NCBI GenBank assembly: GCA_965217205.1
Contig: OZ244254.1
Coordinates: 1,426,001 to 1,490,000, forward strand
Length of the DNA stretch: 64,000 nucleotides
Direction of reading: 5' to 3'
Source of the DNA: Maricaulis sp947259345
GTDB taxonomy: Bacteria > Pseudomonadota > Alphaproteobacteria > Caulobacterales > Maricaulaceae
The translations under genes and the position numbers were made by a program. This document shows positions 33,304 to 41,906 of the stretch, piece after piece. The notes below the pieces were generated by a model that made no database searches, had not been told where the DNA came from, and saw only the letters and a program-made list of their open reading frames with translations. How positions within the stretch are numbered: position 1 is the stretch's first letter; each line of letters opens with the position of its first letter.

Positions 33304-36243
33304 ATGCAGGTCTTCGGTCGTATTGCCGATTTCATCGCCGAGACAGCCTCAGGCGGCGCCCCGGAAACACGCAGGCTGTCAGCTTTCGACTCGCTGGACG
33401 GAGACACCGCGCCGGCGCGTGACATCACAGTCCCCGCCGATTGGAGTCTGACAGCCGCGCAGGCGCTCGCCGACCTCCTGGACACGCCCCGGCCAACTAC
33501 CACTCAGCCTCGCGATACGGCGAAGCGGTTCGGCGGGCTTCAACCAGCGACCGCCCAGGGCACGGAACGCCAACTTGAGAATGGCCTCCCGGTGGTCGCT
33601 GCGCGTCTCTCCGGATCACTGGCCTGGTCGGCCGCACGCCAGGGAGCTTTCGCCGACCACACCGAAGCCGAGCGCTTTGCCGCCGAATTGTCGGCCAGCT
33701 TGACCGGCCGCCTCGTCGTTCCGGACAGTGACCTGATCCGTACAGGCGGGGTTGACTGGGCTTATGGCGATCCTGCCGCGGAAACGCCAGTGCCGTCGTC
33801 GCCACTCACCATCCGCGCCGACTCGCGTCAGGCGCCAGGCCAATTACGGCGCGTCGCCGAAGCCGCGCTGCGAGCGTCCGTTCTGGACGTTGGAGCCCGC
33901 GTGACCCGAGATCGGCTTGAAGCCATAGGCGAAGCCGTGCGTCGCTGCTCGGGCGATGTCGAGGAATGCTTCGACCCGCGCCGCAATGCCGCCCTCGCCC
34001 GAGCCATGCGCCGGGCCTTGAAGGATGGCGTGCCGGAAGAGGCGGTCGAGCGTGCCCTTGCCCTGGCGCGCCAGGGCACGGATGATGACGCGCTCTCGGC
34101 TCTGATCCCGGATGCGGTCGAGACCCGTCCAGCCACGCTTCATGTTCCGCGCGCCTTCAGTCAGGCGGTGACGGAGGACGAATCCTGGACCTTCGAACAG
34201 GATGGCGGCGCTGTCCGCGCTCGCGACTTCCGGACCGGAATAGCCCGCACCATCTGGAGCTTCGGAACACCTAGCCTCGCCTTCCACGCCAGCCCGGTCG
34301 TGACCGGCCCAACCGTCCACATCAACCTTCCGGCCTTCCTCGACGGCGATCATGGCTTTCAGGCAGACCTGTTCACCGACTGCGTCCGCTATTGGGCCAT
34401 TGCTCTCACTCTCAGCGCGCCCAAGGGCGCCAGCTCGGCGGGGTCAATTGCCCTGACTGGCGTAGGCGCCCTGCTGATGAGCGCCGGTCTGCCCTATGGC
34501 GACGAAGCCGCGCGTCAAAGCCTCGCGGCTCTCTCCAATCTGGCGACGCGCACCTTGCGGGATGTCGCCATGGAGACCGGCGCCGCTGCACCAGGCCTGT
34601 CCGATACACCGCCACTCCACTCGCTGCCGGGTGCGTTTGCTCTGGTTGCAGAGCGGTTATCGGCAACGCCCGCCCCGTTCCTGCCCAAAGCCGCGCTGGC
34701 CCGCCCGGGCCCTACGCTGATCTGTCGCGCGCCGGACGACGACATCGCCGCACTCTTCGATTCAGACAGCTTCGGTGCAGCGCCCGTTCACGCAGCCATT
34801 ACAAGCGATGCCGACATGGCCGGCGGACAGCGACTGCGCGACTGCGCGCGCGCCGGCCTGCTGGCGCTGGGCTGTACGGTAACTGAAGTCGAGCGGGCCG
34901 AGGATCACGCCGCCGGGCATGGCAGTCTGCGCGGTGCGCCCGGGATTTCCCTGGAAGACCTGATGGCGCGCGGCGTCCCGCTCGATGCACTGGAACGGCT
35001 CGAGGATTCGATCGCTGAAGGCGCTTCGGTTCGTCACGCCCTCAATCGCTGGACGCTGGGTGACCGGACCTGCCGGGATGCGCTGGGACTGACGGGTGAT
35101 GTAATTGCCCGTCATGGCAGCTCTCTGTGCCACGCCATCGGTTATACCGAGGACGATATTCGCGCCGCCGACGCCCATGCCCACGGAACGGGCGATCTCG
35201 CGAGCGCGCCGGATCTGTCTGCCACCTCGCGGCGAGTGTTCGAGACGCCCGCGCCACAGGACCAGATGTTGATGGCGGCCGAGATCGAAGCCCAGATCGA
35301 GGGGTGCTGCCGGACCGCGATCGCGCTGGATGGTGACGCGACCATCGATGACGTCGCCGGCCTGATTGATCTCGGAGGGGAGCTCGGCCTGCGCGACCTC
35401 GCGATCAGACGCACAGCATCCGGCCTGTTTGATCTCCTGCCCGCCATTGATTTCGACAAGGGTGATTATGCGGCGGACGTGCCGCCGGCCGAACGCATTG
35501 TCGAGCGCACCGTGGAGCGCGTGGTCGAGAAGCCGGCTGCCCGTCGCAAACTACCCGACCGCCGCAAGGGCTATATCCAGAAAGCCACCGTGGGCGGCCA
35601 CAAGGTCTACCTGCATACTGGCGAGTTCGATGATGGCGAGCTCGGCGAGATTTTCATCGACATGCACAAGGAAGGTGCCGCTTTCCGGTCCCTGATGAAT
35701 AATTTCGCCATCGCGATCTCGATCGGCCTGCAATACGGCGTGCCACTGGAGGAATTTGTCGATGCCTTCGTTTACACGCGGTTCGAACCGGCGGGCGAAG
35801 TCGAGGGCAATGACTCCATCCAGCATGCGACCTCGATTCTGGACTATCTCTTCCGCGAGCTCGGAGTCTCCTATCTCGGACGGAACGACCTGGCCGAGAT
35901 CTCGCCGGACAAGACGGATGCCGGTGATCTGGGTCATGGTGTAGAGCAGGAGAAACTGGCCCAGGAAGCCGCGGCCAAATTCATTTCACGCGGCTTCTCG
36001 CGTGGCCAGGTGCCCGACAATATCCTGATGTTCGCCAACGCCCCGAAAAAGGTCGCCTCCGCAGACGGCAAGGATGATCAATCCGGTCACTATGAGCTCG
36101 AAGATCAGCGCCGGAGCCGTCCGGCCTCACGCGACATCTCCGTCTACAATGGCGCGCCCTGCCCCGAATGCGGTCATTTCACGGTGGTGGAAGACGAGAG
36201 CACCGGCCAGAAATGCGATGCCTGCGGCTGGTCCGGCGGCTAG
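33304..36243 (+). CDS. Degenerate class II ribonucleotide reductase-like protein with TSCPD domain and zinc ribbon
   Basis: An intact 979-residue protein that aligns by eye along its length with alphaproteobacterial B12-dependent reductase NrdJ (about 1,200 residues). Matching points include PADWS near 45, WAYG 152-155, ECFDPRRN-ALAR 221-232, GALLMSAGLPY 388-398, a PGI segment at 546-548 and NRWTLGD 581-587. Residues 745-860 are almost unchanged from NrdJ (DRRKGYIQKATVGGHKVYL...), and C953/C956/C971/C974 form a zinc ribbon. Missing are the radical-site NPCSE, the APTGTIG loop, the second active-site Cys (VFETPAPQD replaces VFDCANPC) and about 120 residues of the nucleotide-binding region. Catalysis is therefore unlikely; the TSCPD-like C-terminus may be the functional part. 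No function is assigned. Confidence 0.8.
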   Translation: MQVFGRIADFIAETASGGAPETRRLSAFDSLDGDTAPARDITVPADWSLTAAQALADLLDTPRPTTTQPRDTAKRFGGLQPATAQGTERQLENGLPVVAARLSGSLAWSAARQGAFADHTEAERFAAELSASLTGRLVVPDSDLIRTGGVDWAYGDPAAETPVPSSPLTIRADSRQAPGQLRRVAEAALRASVLDVGARVTRDRLEAIGEAVRRCSGDVEECFDPRRNAALARAMRRALKDGVPEEAVERALALARQGTDDDALSALIPDAVETRPATLHVPRAFSQAVTEDESWTFEQDGGAVRARDFRTGIARTIWSFGTPSLAFHASPVVTGPTVHINLPAFLDGDHGFQADLFTDCVRYWAIALTLSAPKGASSAGSIALTGVGALLMSAGLPYGDEAARQSLAALSNLATRTLRDVAMETGAAAPGLSDTPPLHSLPGAFALVAERLSATPAPFLPKAALARPGPTLICRAPDDDIAALFDSDSFGAAPVHAAITSDADMAGGQRLRDCARAGLLALGCTVTEVERAEDHAAGHGSLRGAPGISLEDLMARGVPLDALERLEDSIAEGASVRHALNRWTLGDRTCRDALGLTGDVIARHGSSLCHAIGYTEDDIRAADAHAHGTGDLASAPDLSATSRRVFETPAPQDQMLMAAEIEAQIEGCCRTAIALDGDATIDDVAGLIDLGGELGLRDLAIRRTASGLFDLLPAIDFDKGDYAADVPPAERIVERTVERVVEKPAARRKLPDRRKGYIQKATVGGHKVYLHTGEFDDGELGEIFIDMHKEGAAFRSLMNNFAIAISIGLQYGVPLEEFVDAFVYTRFEPAGEVEGNDSIQHATSILDYLFRELGVSYLGRNDLAEISPDKTDAGDLGHGVEQEKLAQEAAAKFISRGFSRGQVPDNILMFANAPKKVASADGKDDQSGHYELEDQRRSRPASRDISVYNGAPCPECGHFTVVEDESTGQKCDACGWSGG

Positions 36244-36306
36244 CCGTGGCCGCGTGCGGCACGGCTTTTGCGACGCAAGGCGCCGAGACCGTTCCGGAGC
36301 GCCAAA

Positions 36307-36795
36307 ATGATACGCATCCTTGCTGCCCTCGCCTTCGCGGCCTGTTTCAGCGATCTTGCCGCCGCCCAGGACGCCGGACAGATCGCCCGCGTGCAGGCCG
36401 GGCAATCTTGCCCTGGCTGCAACCTGTTCCAAGCTGATTTGGCCTATCTCGACCTTCCCGGCATCGACGTTTCAGGCGCCCGCCTGCGCCAGGCCAATCT
36501 GGCCCTGGTCACCATGAATCACGCCCGCTTCGACGGCACGGACCTGTCGATCAGCAACTTGTTCGGTGGCCGCTTCACCGGCGCCAGTTTCCGCAATGCC
36601 AATCTGACCCGCGCGAATCTCGTTGGCGCCCATTTTGGCAGTGCCAACTTCGCCGGCGCAAACCTGAACGGCGCGACTCTGTCCGGCGCAGAATTGGGTA
36701 GCGCGCGCGGGCTGACCCAAAGCCAATTGTCATCCGCCTGCGGTGACGCGTCCACCCAGCTGCCGAGGGGGCTCACCGTCCCGGCGTGCCGATAG
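36307..36795 (+). CDS. Secreted pentapeptide-repeat protein
   Basis: A 162-residue exported protein with signal peptide 1-20 (ending AAA), then C35-x2-C38 directly before about 18 pentapeptide repeats of the A(D/N)LxX type (FRNANLTRANLVGAHFGSANF). These fold into a right-handed quadrilateral beta-helix. The tail GLTQSQLSSACGDASTQLP...PAC recurs in the next gene. ATG at 36307 has GGAG 6 bases upstream. It starts 63 bases after the reductase-like gene and may share its transcript. Role unknown; periplasmic by the signal peptide. Confidence 0.85.
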   Translation: MIRILAALAFAACFSDLAAAQDAGQIARVQAGQSCPGCNLFQADLAYLDLPGIDVSGARLRQANLALVTMNHARFDGTDLSISNLFGGRFTGASFRNANLTRANLVGAHFGSANFAGANLNGATLSGAELGSARGLTQSQLSSACGDASTQLPRGLTVPACR

Positions 36796-36903
36796 ACACC
36801 CACTCAGACAGCTGGCCAGCCGGGCCGACCACTCATAGGATATACCTACGGGTTACCGTGATTTAAGTCGATTTGCCGGGGTCTCTGGCTTATCCGTGAG
36901 GCC

Positions 36904-38286
36904 ATGCGGAACAGTTTGAAGACATTCGCCTGTACCACCGCACTCCTCGTCGCCGCGGCTTCGCCCGTTTTCGCGGGGGGTGATGATCACCCGCGGCGCG
37001 GTCTCGCGATCGGCGGTGAATGCAATGAGTGCGACTTCTCCGACAAGAATCTCGCCAACGCGGTCTTCATCGGCGCAAACTTCGAGGGCACCAGCTTCGT
37101 CGATTCCGAACTGCCCTCGGTCACGATGATCGAGAGCCGGTTCAACGATACCGATTTCAGCGACACGATCATGGTCAATGCGCGCCTCACGGGCGTGACG
37201 TTTTCCCGCGCCGACATGAGTGGCGCGCTGATGCCCAATTCGGTGATCGAGCGGGTGAACTTTTCGGCTGCGGAACTAAACGGGACCGACTTCACGGGCT
37301 CGCAGATGGTCTTCGTAACCTTCATCGGATCATCCCTGACCGAAACCCTGTTTGCCGAGAGCCGGCTCCGCCAGGTCAATTTCCTGCGCGCCGAGCTACG
37401 CGACACCATTTTCCGCGGCGCCGAATTGAGACGCGCCAATTTCGCGGAAGTGAGTGGCGGCGATGTAAACTTTCAGGATGCGGACCTCACCGGCGCCAAT
37501 TTCGAGCATGCCGAGCTCCATGATGTCGACTTCACGGGGGCCATTCTGGTCGGGGCGAACTTCTCAGGTGCCGAGTTCAACGACGTAGTCGGCCTGAGCA
37601 AGGAGAGTCTCAGCGGCGCCTGCGGCGATGAAGCAACCAATCTGGGCGGCGCAGTCTCTCTGCCAACCTGTGACAGTCTGCCCCACCTCGAGTCAGAGAG
37701 TGCGCGCTTCGACTACGCGCTGCGCTTTTCGGCACCGGAACGAACCGGTCGCATCATTGAACTGCAAGCACTTGAAAATGCCCGGATCGAGATTCTCTCC
37801 GAGATCGGGGCCGCCCTGCAGGTTCATTCGACCGAGCTTGACCAGGACGCGATCCGCGAGGCGACCAATGACGCCATGCGCGAAATTGCCCGCGCCGAAC
37901 GCGAATTGCGGCGCATTGAGCGTGAACGCGAGACCCAGCGCCGGGCCATCAGCGAGGAGCGTCGACGCATTATCGAAAATGCCCGCCGGGACGCCATGGA
38001 CGCCAACCGCGCGGCACGAGATGCCTTGCGCGAGCGAACCCGCACCGTTGTGCGGACTGCGGGCAGCGCCACGGCCCGGATCGAGACCGACGACGGGGTT
38101 GTCATTATCGATCTGCCGAACACGGATACGGACGGTGTATGGGTCTTTGACGAACACGATAACACGGTTCGTCGGATCGGACCTCTGCCGCGCAACGAAG
38201 TTCCACCCGCCCCGCCAGCACCTCCGCCCCTCCCGGATCGCGGACCCGATAGCGTGCCGGAGCCGGATGGGCACACACCCCACTGA
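36904..38286 (+). CDS. Secreted pentapeptide-repeat protein with C-terminal coiled coil
   Basis: A 460-residue exported protein: signal peptide 1-24 (PVFA), C40-x2-C43 preceding a pentapeptide-repeat helix (about 44-225), then GLSKESLSGACGDEATNLGG...LPTC, the same closing motif as the gene before it. Residues about 270-385 are a highly charged coiled coil (ERELRRIERERETQRR), followed by a small predicted beta segment (VVIIDLPNTDTDGVWVFDEHDN) and a Pro-rich tail. The terminator at 38319 ends the transcript. The function is unknown; the layout suggests a periplasmic scaffold. Confidence 0.87.
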   Translation: MRNSLKTFACTTALLVAAASPVFAGGDDHPRRGLAIGGECNECDFSDKNLANAVFIGANFEGTSFVDSELPSVTMIESRFNDTDFSDTIMVNARLTGVTFSRADMSGALMPNSVIERVNFSAAELNGTDFTGSQMVFVTFIGSSLTETLFAESRLRQVNFLRAELRDTIFRGAELRRANFAEVSGGDVNFQDADLTGANFEHAELHDVDFTGAILVGANFSGAEFNDVVGLSKESLSGACGDEATNLGGAVSLPTCDSLPHLESESARFDYALRFSAPERTGRIIELQALENARIEILSEIGAALQVHSTELDQDAIREATNDAMREIARAERELRRIERERETQRRAISEERRRIIENARRDAMDANRAARDALRERTRTVVRTAGSATARIETDDGVVIIDLPNTDTDGVWVFDEHDNTVRRIGPLPRNEVPPAPPAPPPLPDRGPDSVPEPDGHTPH

Positions 38287-38318
38287 GCGCTTTCAGGGGG
38301 CATCGCTCCAGATACAAT

Positions 38319-38355
38319 AAAAAGGCCGGCCCCCTCGGGACCGGCCTTCTTTTTA
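38319..38355. terminator. Bidirectional terminator between pentapeptide gene and aspS
   Basis: AAGGCCGG (38322-38329) pairs with CCGGCCTT (38341-38348), with CCC/GGG stacking inside the loop. A-run 38319-38323 and T-run 38350-38354 allow use from both strands. Confidence 0.88.
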
Positions 38356-38370
38356 GGGAATGAGAGCAGA

Positions 38371-40188
38371 TCAGCCCTTCTTGGCGTCCGGCACTACCGT
38401 GCGAATGTGCAGCTCGCGCAATTGCTTCATTTCGACCTCGGCCGGCGCATTCATCATCAAGTCGCGGGCCTGCTGGTCCTTCGGGAACATCACCACTTCG
38501 CGGAGATTCTCGACGCCGGCCAACAGCATGACGATGCGGTCGACGCCGGGCGCAATACCCGCGTGCGGCGGGGCACCATAGCGGAAGGCATTAAGCATGC
38601 CACCAAACTCTTCCTCGACCGTCTCGGCATCATATCCGGCAAATGCAAAGGCCTTGAGCATCACGTCCGGACGGTGATTCCGCACGGCACCCGACGACAG
38701 CTCCACGCCATTGCAGACGATGTCATACTGGAAGGCCTTCAGGCCAAGCAGCGTGTCGGCATCCGTGCCCGCGTCCAGCTTGAGGAAATCATCCGGGTCG
38801 ATCTGCGGCATGGAGAACGGGTTGTGCGAGAAGTCGACCTTCTTGTTGTCCTCATCCCACTCATACATCGGGAAATCGACGATCCAGCAAAAACGGAATG
38901 TATCTTTCTCGCAAAGATCCAGCTCGGCCCCGACGACATCGCGGGCGCGCCCGGCAAAGCCAGCAAATTCCTTGGGATCACCGGCGGCGAAGAAGACGGC
39001 ATCGCCGGCTTGCAGGCCCAGCTCGGTGCGCAGCGCCTCGGTCCGCTCCTCGCCGATATTCTTGGCGATCGGACCGGCCGCTTCCAGGCCGTTTTCGGCC
39101 TCGCGCCAGAAGATATAGCCCATGCCGGGCTGGCCCTCTTTCTGGGCCCAGGAATTCATTCGGTCACAAAAAGCGCGGCTACCACCGGTCTTGGCCGGGA
39201 TCGCCCAGACCTGAACCTTCGGATTGCGCTCCAGCATGCCGGCAAAGACCTTGAAACCGGAACCGCGGAAGGTGTCTGACGCGTCCGACATCTTGATCGG
39301 GTTGCGCAGATCCGGCTTGTCGGACCCATACCAGCGCATCGCATCATGATAGGCGATCTGCACGAAAGGCTCGTCCGGCACGGTGCGGCCATCGGCGAAC
39401 TCGTCAAACAGGCCCTTCATGACCGGCTCGATCACGTCGAACACGTCCTGCTGGGTGGCGAAGCTCATTTCCATGTCGAGCTGGTAGAATTCACCCGGCG
39501 CACGGTCGGCGCGGGCATCTTCGTCGCGGAAACACGGGGCGATCTGGAAATAGCGGTCGAAGCCGGAGACCATGATCAGCTGTTTGAACTGCTGCGGCGC
39601 CTGCGGCAGGGCGTAGAATTTGCCCGGATGAACACGGCTCGGCACCAGGAAGTCACGCGCACCTTCCGGCGATGACGCGGTCAGGATCGGCGTCTGGTAT
39701 TCCACGAATTGCTCGTCGACCATGCGGCGGCGAATGCTGTCGATGATCTTCGAGCGCAGCACGATGCGCTTGTGCAGGCTCTCGCGGCGCAGATCGATAT
39801 AGCGGTGCTTGAGACGCACTTCCTCCGACCAGTCCGGCTCGCCAAAGACCGGCAGCGGCAGCTCCTCGGCTTCCGACTGGATGGCCAGATCGGCGAGGCG
39901 CACTTCCACTTCCCCGGTTGGCAGATTGGCATTCACCGTCTCGGCCGAGCGCGCAATGACCTCGCCCGTCACCGTGATCACGCTCTCGACGCGCAGGCGC
40001 TCCAGCGTCGCAAAATGCGGGCTTTCCGGCTCAAGCACCACCTGGGTCAGACCGTAATGATCGCGCAGGTCGATGAAGAGCAGACCGCCATGATCGCGCT
40101 TGCGATGAATCCAGCCGGAAATCCGGGCCGTCTGGCCAACATGTTCCTTGCGCAATTCGGCGCAGGTGTGGGAGCGGTAAGCGTGCAT
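38371..40188 (-). CDS. aspS: Aspartyl-tRNA synthetase, probably non-discriminating
   Basis: A 605-residue class II synthetase of bacterial type: anticodon-binding OB domain (1-105), catalytic core with FRDEDARADRAPGEF (motif 2, about 220-234), bacterial insertion GAD domain (about 290-430) and motif 3 GIAPGVDRIVMLLAG near 545-560. In the OB domain RKRDHGG carries His33, which corresponds to the His of non-discriminating enzymes such as that of Pseudomonas aeruginosa; discriminating enzymes have Leu there. It would then also charge tRNA-Asn for GatCAB, an inference not testable here. It is monocistronic, with a terminator downstream. Confidence 0.97.
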   Translation of the reverse strand: MHAYRSHTCAELRKEHVGQTARISGWIHRKRDHGGLLFIDLRDHYGLTQVVLEPESPHFATLERLRVESVITVTGEVIARSAETVNANLPTGEVEVRLADLAIQSEAEELPLPVFGEPDWSEEVRLKHRYIDLRRESLHKRIVLRSKIIDSIRRRMVDEQFVEYQTPILTASSPEGARDFLVPSRVHPGKFYALPQAPQQFKQLIMVSGFDRYFQIAPCFRDEDARADRAPGEFYQLDMEMSFATQQDVFDVIEPVMKGLFDEFADGRTVPDEPFVQIAYHDAMRWYGSDKPDLRNPIKMSDASDTFRGSGFKVFAGMLERNPKVQVWAIPAKTGGSRAFCDRMNSWAQKEGQPGMGYIFWREAENGLEAAGPIAKNIGEERTEALRTELGLQAGDAVFFAAGDPKEFAGFAGRARDVVGAELDLCEKDTFRFCWIVDFPMYEWDEDNKKVDFSHNPFSMPQIDPDDFLKLDAGTDADTLLGLKAFQYDIVCNGVELSSGAVRNHRPDVMLKAFAFAGYDAETVEEEFGGMLNAFRYGAPPHAGIAPGVDRIVMLLAGVENLREVVMFPKDQQARDLMMNAPAEVEMKQLRELHIRTVVPDAKKG

Positions 40189-40341
40189 GGGAAAGCGTCC
40201 GGTAAATCGGGGTTAGACAGGTTGCCGCGATGTGCCGGTTTGCGGGGTGAAATGTCAAGAAGAGCGAGGCTCCGGGCGCAGTTGCGGGGGCAAGACCTTT
40301 ATCGCCACGATGTTTCCACCTGGCGGTTTGGCAAAGAGGGA

Positions 40342-40410
40342 GTGCGGGATGCCGGCCAAAGCCGATAAAGCGCTGATTTAAATACGGTAGCTTCGACAAG
40401 CATCCCGCAC
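40342..40410. repeat. Inverted repeat with 47-base loop
   Basis: GTGCGGGATGC (40342-40352) and GCATCCCGCAC (40400-40410) are perfect 11-base complements. The loop contains a 4-base hairpin (CGGC-CAAA-GCCG, 40353-40364). It is 154 bases upstream of aspS. It may be a structured RNA or a small dispersed repeat. Confidence 0.45.
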
Positions 40411-40662
40411 GCGGAGATTTCCCGGGTTGCCTTCCAGCCCCCAAATCGAAATCGGCAGGAGCAGGGCGGTCAATCGTTGTGCCGCGAGCCCTGCCGATGG
40501 CCGCACCGGGTCGAGTGGTGGTCAACCCCACACAACCGGATGCGCTCCGCCACTCCCACAGCCCCGGATAACCGGTCCGAGCCTCAAGATGGCGCGGGAA
40601 CGGGAAGATTATGCAACGGGGCGAAGAGGGGCGGATAAGTTTTTTCAAGAGACACTTGCCCC

Positions 40663-40756
40663 CTCCCTTGGGAGAGGGTCAGGGTGGGAGGTAAATCCCG
40701 GTGGCCGCAGGAGAAATCCCCCTCATCCGGCCTCCGGCCACCTTCTCCCAAGGGAG
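40663..40756. repeat. REP-like intergenic repeat element
   Basis: CTCCCTTGGGAGAGGGT (40663-40679) is complementary, with one mismatch, to ACCTTCTCCCAAGGGAG (40740-40756). The interior holds GGCCTCCGGCC (40730-40740). CTCCC-TTGGGAG arms of this kind are frequent in intergenic DNA of alphaproteobacteria as I remember it, so it is probably a multicopy element. Confidence 0.6.
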
Positions 40757-40873
40757 AAGGAAGGGGTGCACGGTGTGGGATTAGGTCATGCTTTTTCGGT
40801 TTTGCGCCGCCAAGCGAGGACCGGTGAGCGGCCCCTGCCCCCTGTTTCAGAGCTCTGAGAGCCCATCCCCACC

Positions 40874-40901
40874 AAAAAAAAGGGGGCGCCGGAGCGCCCC
40901 C
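40874..40901 (-). terminator. Rho-independent terminator of flagellin gene
   Basis: GGGGGCGC (40882-40889) pairs with GCGCCCCC (40894-40901) around CGGA. Eight A bases at 40874-40881 read as a T-run on the minus strand, 57 bases past the flagellin stop. Confidence 0.92.
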
Positions 40902-40958
40902 AGTTGCACGCCCTTGCGGGCCGCGCCACCAGAAAGATGTTTGTCGTTGCGCCGCTGA

Positions 40959-41783
40959 TCAGCGGAAATACCCCAGAATGGTCGCCGGTGCGGAATTGGC
41001 GATGGAGAGCGCCTGCACTCCGAGCTGCTGCTTGACCTGGAGGGATTGGAGATTAGCGCTTTCCTTGGCCAGGTCGGCATCGACAAGATTGCCGATCCCC
41101 TTCTCCAGCGCGTCAGACAACTTGCCCACGAAGGCCTTGTGCACACCCAGCGACTTCGAGCCGGTTCCCAGCCGCGCCAGCGAGGCGTTGAGATTATCGA
41201 GCGAGGATTCGATTGTCCCGACCAGCGTGCTGGCATCCCCGGCCGAGGCGAAGGATGAGGTTGCGGACACGGTCACAATGGCCCCGCCGAGTGACAAGTC
41301 TTCCCCTGCGATGGTCAGAGTCGAGGTGCCGGAGGCATTGGCCAGGGCCGAGATCTGGGACATCGAGCCATTGACGAGATTGGTGCCGTTGAATTCGGCT
41401 GTCTCGACAATCTTGCCAATCTGATCGCGCAAGGCCTTGAAATCTTCGTTCAGGGCATCGCGCGAAGATTGATCCAATGAGGTGTCCGACGCCGCCAGCG
41501 CCTTTTCCTTCATCTCGACGAGAATATCGGAGATCGCTTCGCCGCCGGCCAGCGCGACATCGACGGTCGAGGCCGACAGGTCCAGCGACTGCGCCACAGC
41601 GCTATAGCCACGGACATCAGCGCGCATCGACTGGGCGATGGCATAGACGCCACCATTATCCTTGGCCGAGCCAACGGCCAGGCCGGTATTGATCCGGGCC
41701 TGGACGGTTTCCAGATCCCGATTGGTCTGATTGAGACTTTGCAGGGCGACCATGGCCCCCGCATTCGTGTTGATCGTCGCCAT
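40959..41783 (-). CDS. Flagellin
   Basis: A 274-residue flagellar filament protein of Caulobacter FljK size. The N-terminal D0/D1 region starts MATINTNAGAMVALQSLNQTNRDL, with TGLAVGSAKDNGG and a SLDLSASTVDVALAGGEAISD helix; the central domain is short, about 60 residues, rich in Ala/Ser/Thr; the C-terminal D0 ends NSAPATILGYFR. It is exported by the flagellar type III system without a signal peptide. The start at 41783 has GGGAG upstream; a hairpin lies in the leader. No other flagellar gene is adjacent, so it is a solitary flagellin gene. Confidence 0.96.
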   Translation of the reverse strand: MATINTNAGAMVALQSLNQTNRDLETVQARINTGLAVGSAKDNGGVYAIAQSMRADVRGYSAVAQSLDLSASTVDVALAGGEAISDILVEMKEKALAASDTSLDQSSRDALNEDFKALRDQIGKIVETAEFNGTNLVNGSMSQISALANASGTSTLTIAGEDLSLGGAIVTVSATSSFASAGDASTLVGTIESSLDNLNASLARLGTGSKSLGVHKAFVGKLSDALEKGIGNLVDADLAKESANLQSLQVKQQLGVQALSIANSAPATILGYFR

Positions 41784-41831
41784 TTCTTGGCTCCCCACGC
41801 TTTCTGCATTCCACCACCGGATCCGGCCTGG

Positions 41832-41850
41832 CCAACCTGTTTTCGGTTGG
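41832..41850 (-). promoter_or_regulatory. Hairpin in the flagellin mRNA leader
   Basis: On the minus strand CCAACC (41850-41845) and GGTTGG (41837-41832) enclose GAAAACA, 48 bases before the flagellin ATG. In Caulobacter, FlbT binds a leader stem-loop of fljK mRNA and destabilises it; a similar role here is inference. Confidence 0.4.
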
Positions 41851-41906
41851 TCTCGAATGCCGTTCGGTACGATCAAGCTACCCGGTAATATTAAATTATT
41901 CGCTAA

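Larger units (their letters stand above)
40189..40872. other. Long intergenic region upstream of aspS
   Basis: No convincing gene in 684 bases. It holds an 11-base inverted repeat (40342-40352 with 40400-40410) and a dispersed-repeat-like element (40663-40756). The aspS promoter must lie here. An open frame at 40427-40858 is Arg/Pro/Gly-rich, crosses the repeat element and lacks a ribosome site. Confidence 0.6.

Noticed and set aside
40427..40858. 143-codon open frame in the aspS-flagellin intergenic region
   Set aside because: Arg/Gly/Pro-rich translation, runs through the repeat element, no ribosome site, no protein-like hydrophobic pattern.
41784..41906. Sigma-54 promoter for flagellin
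   Set aside because: No GG-N10-GC element with TGGCAC/TTGC resemblance was found on the minus strand.
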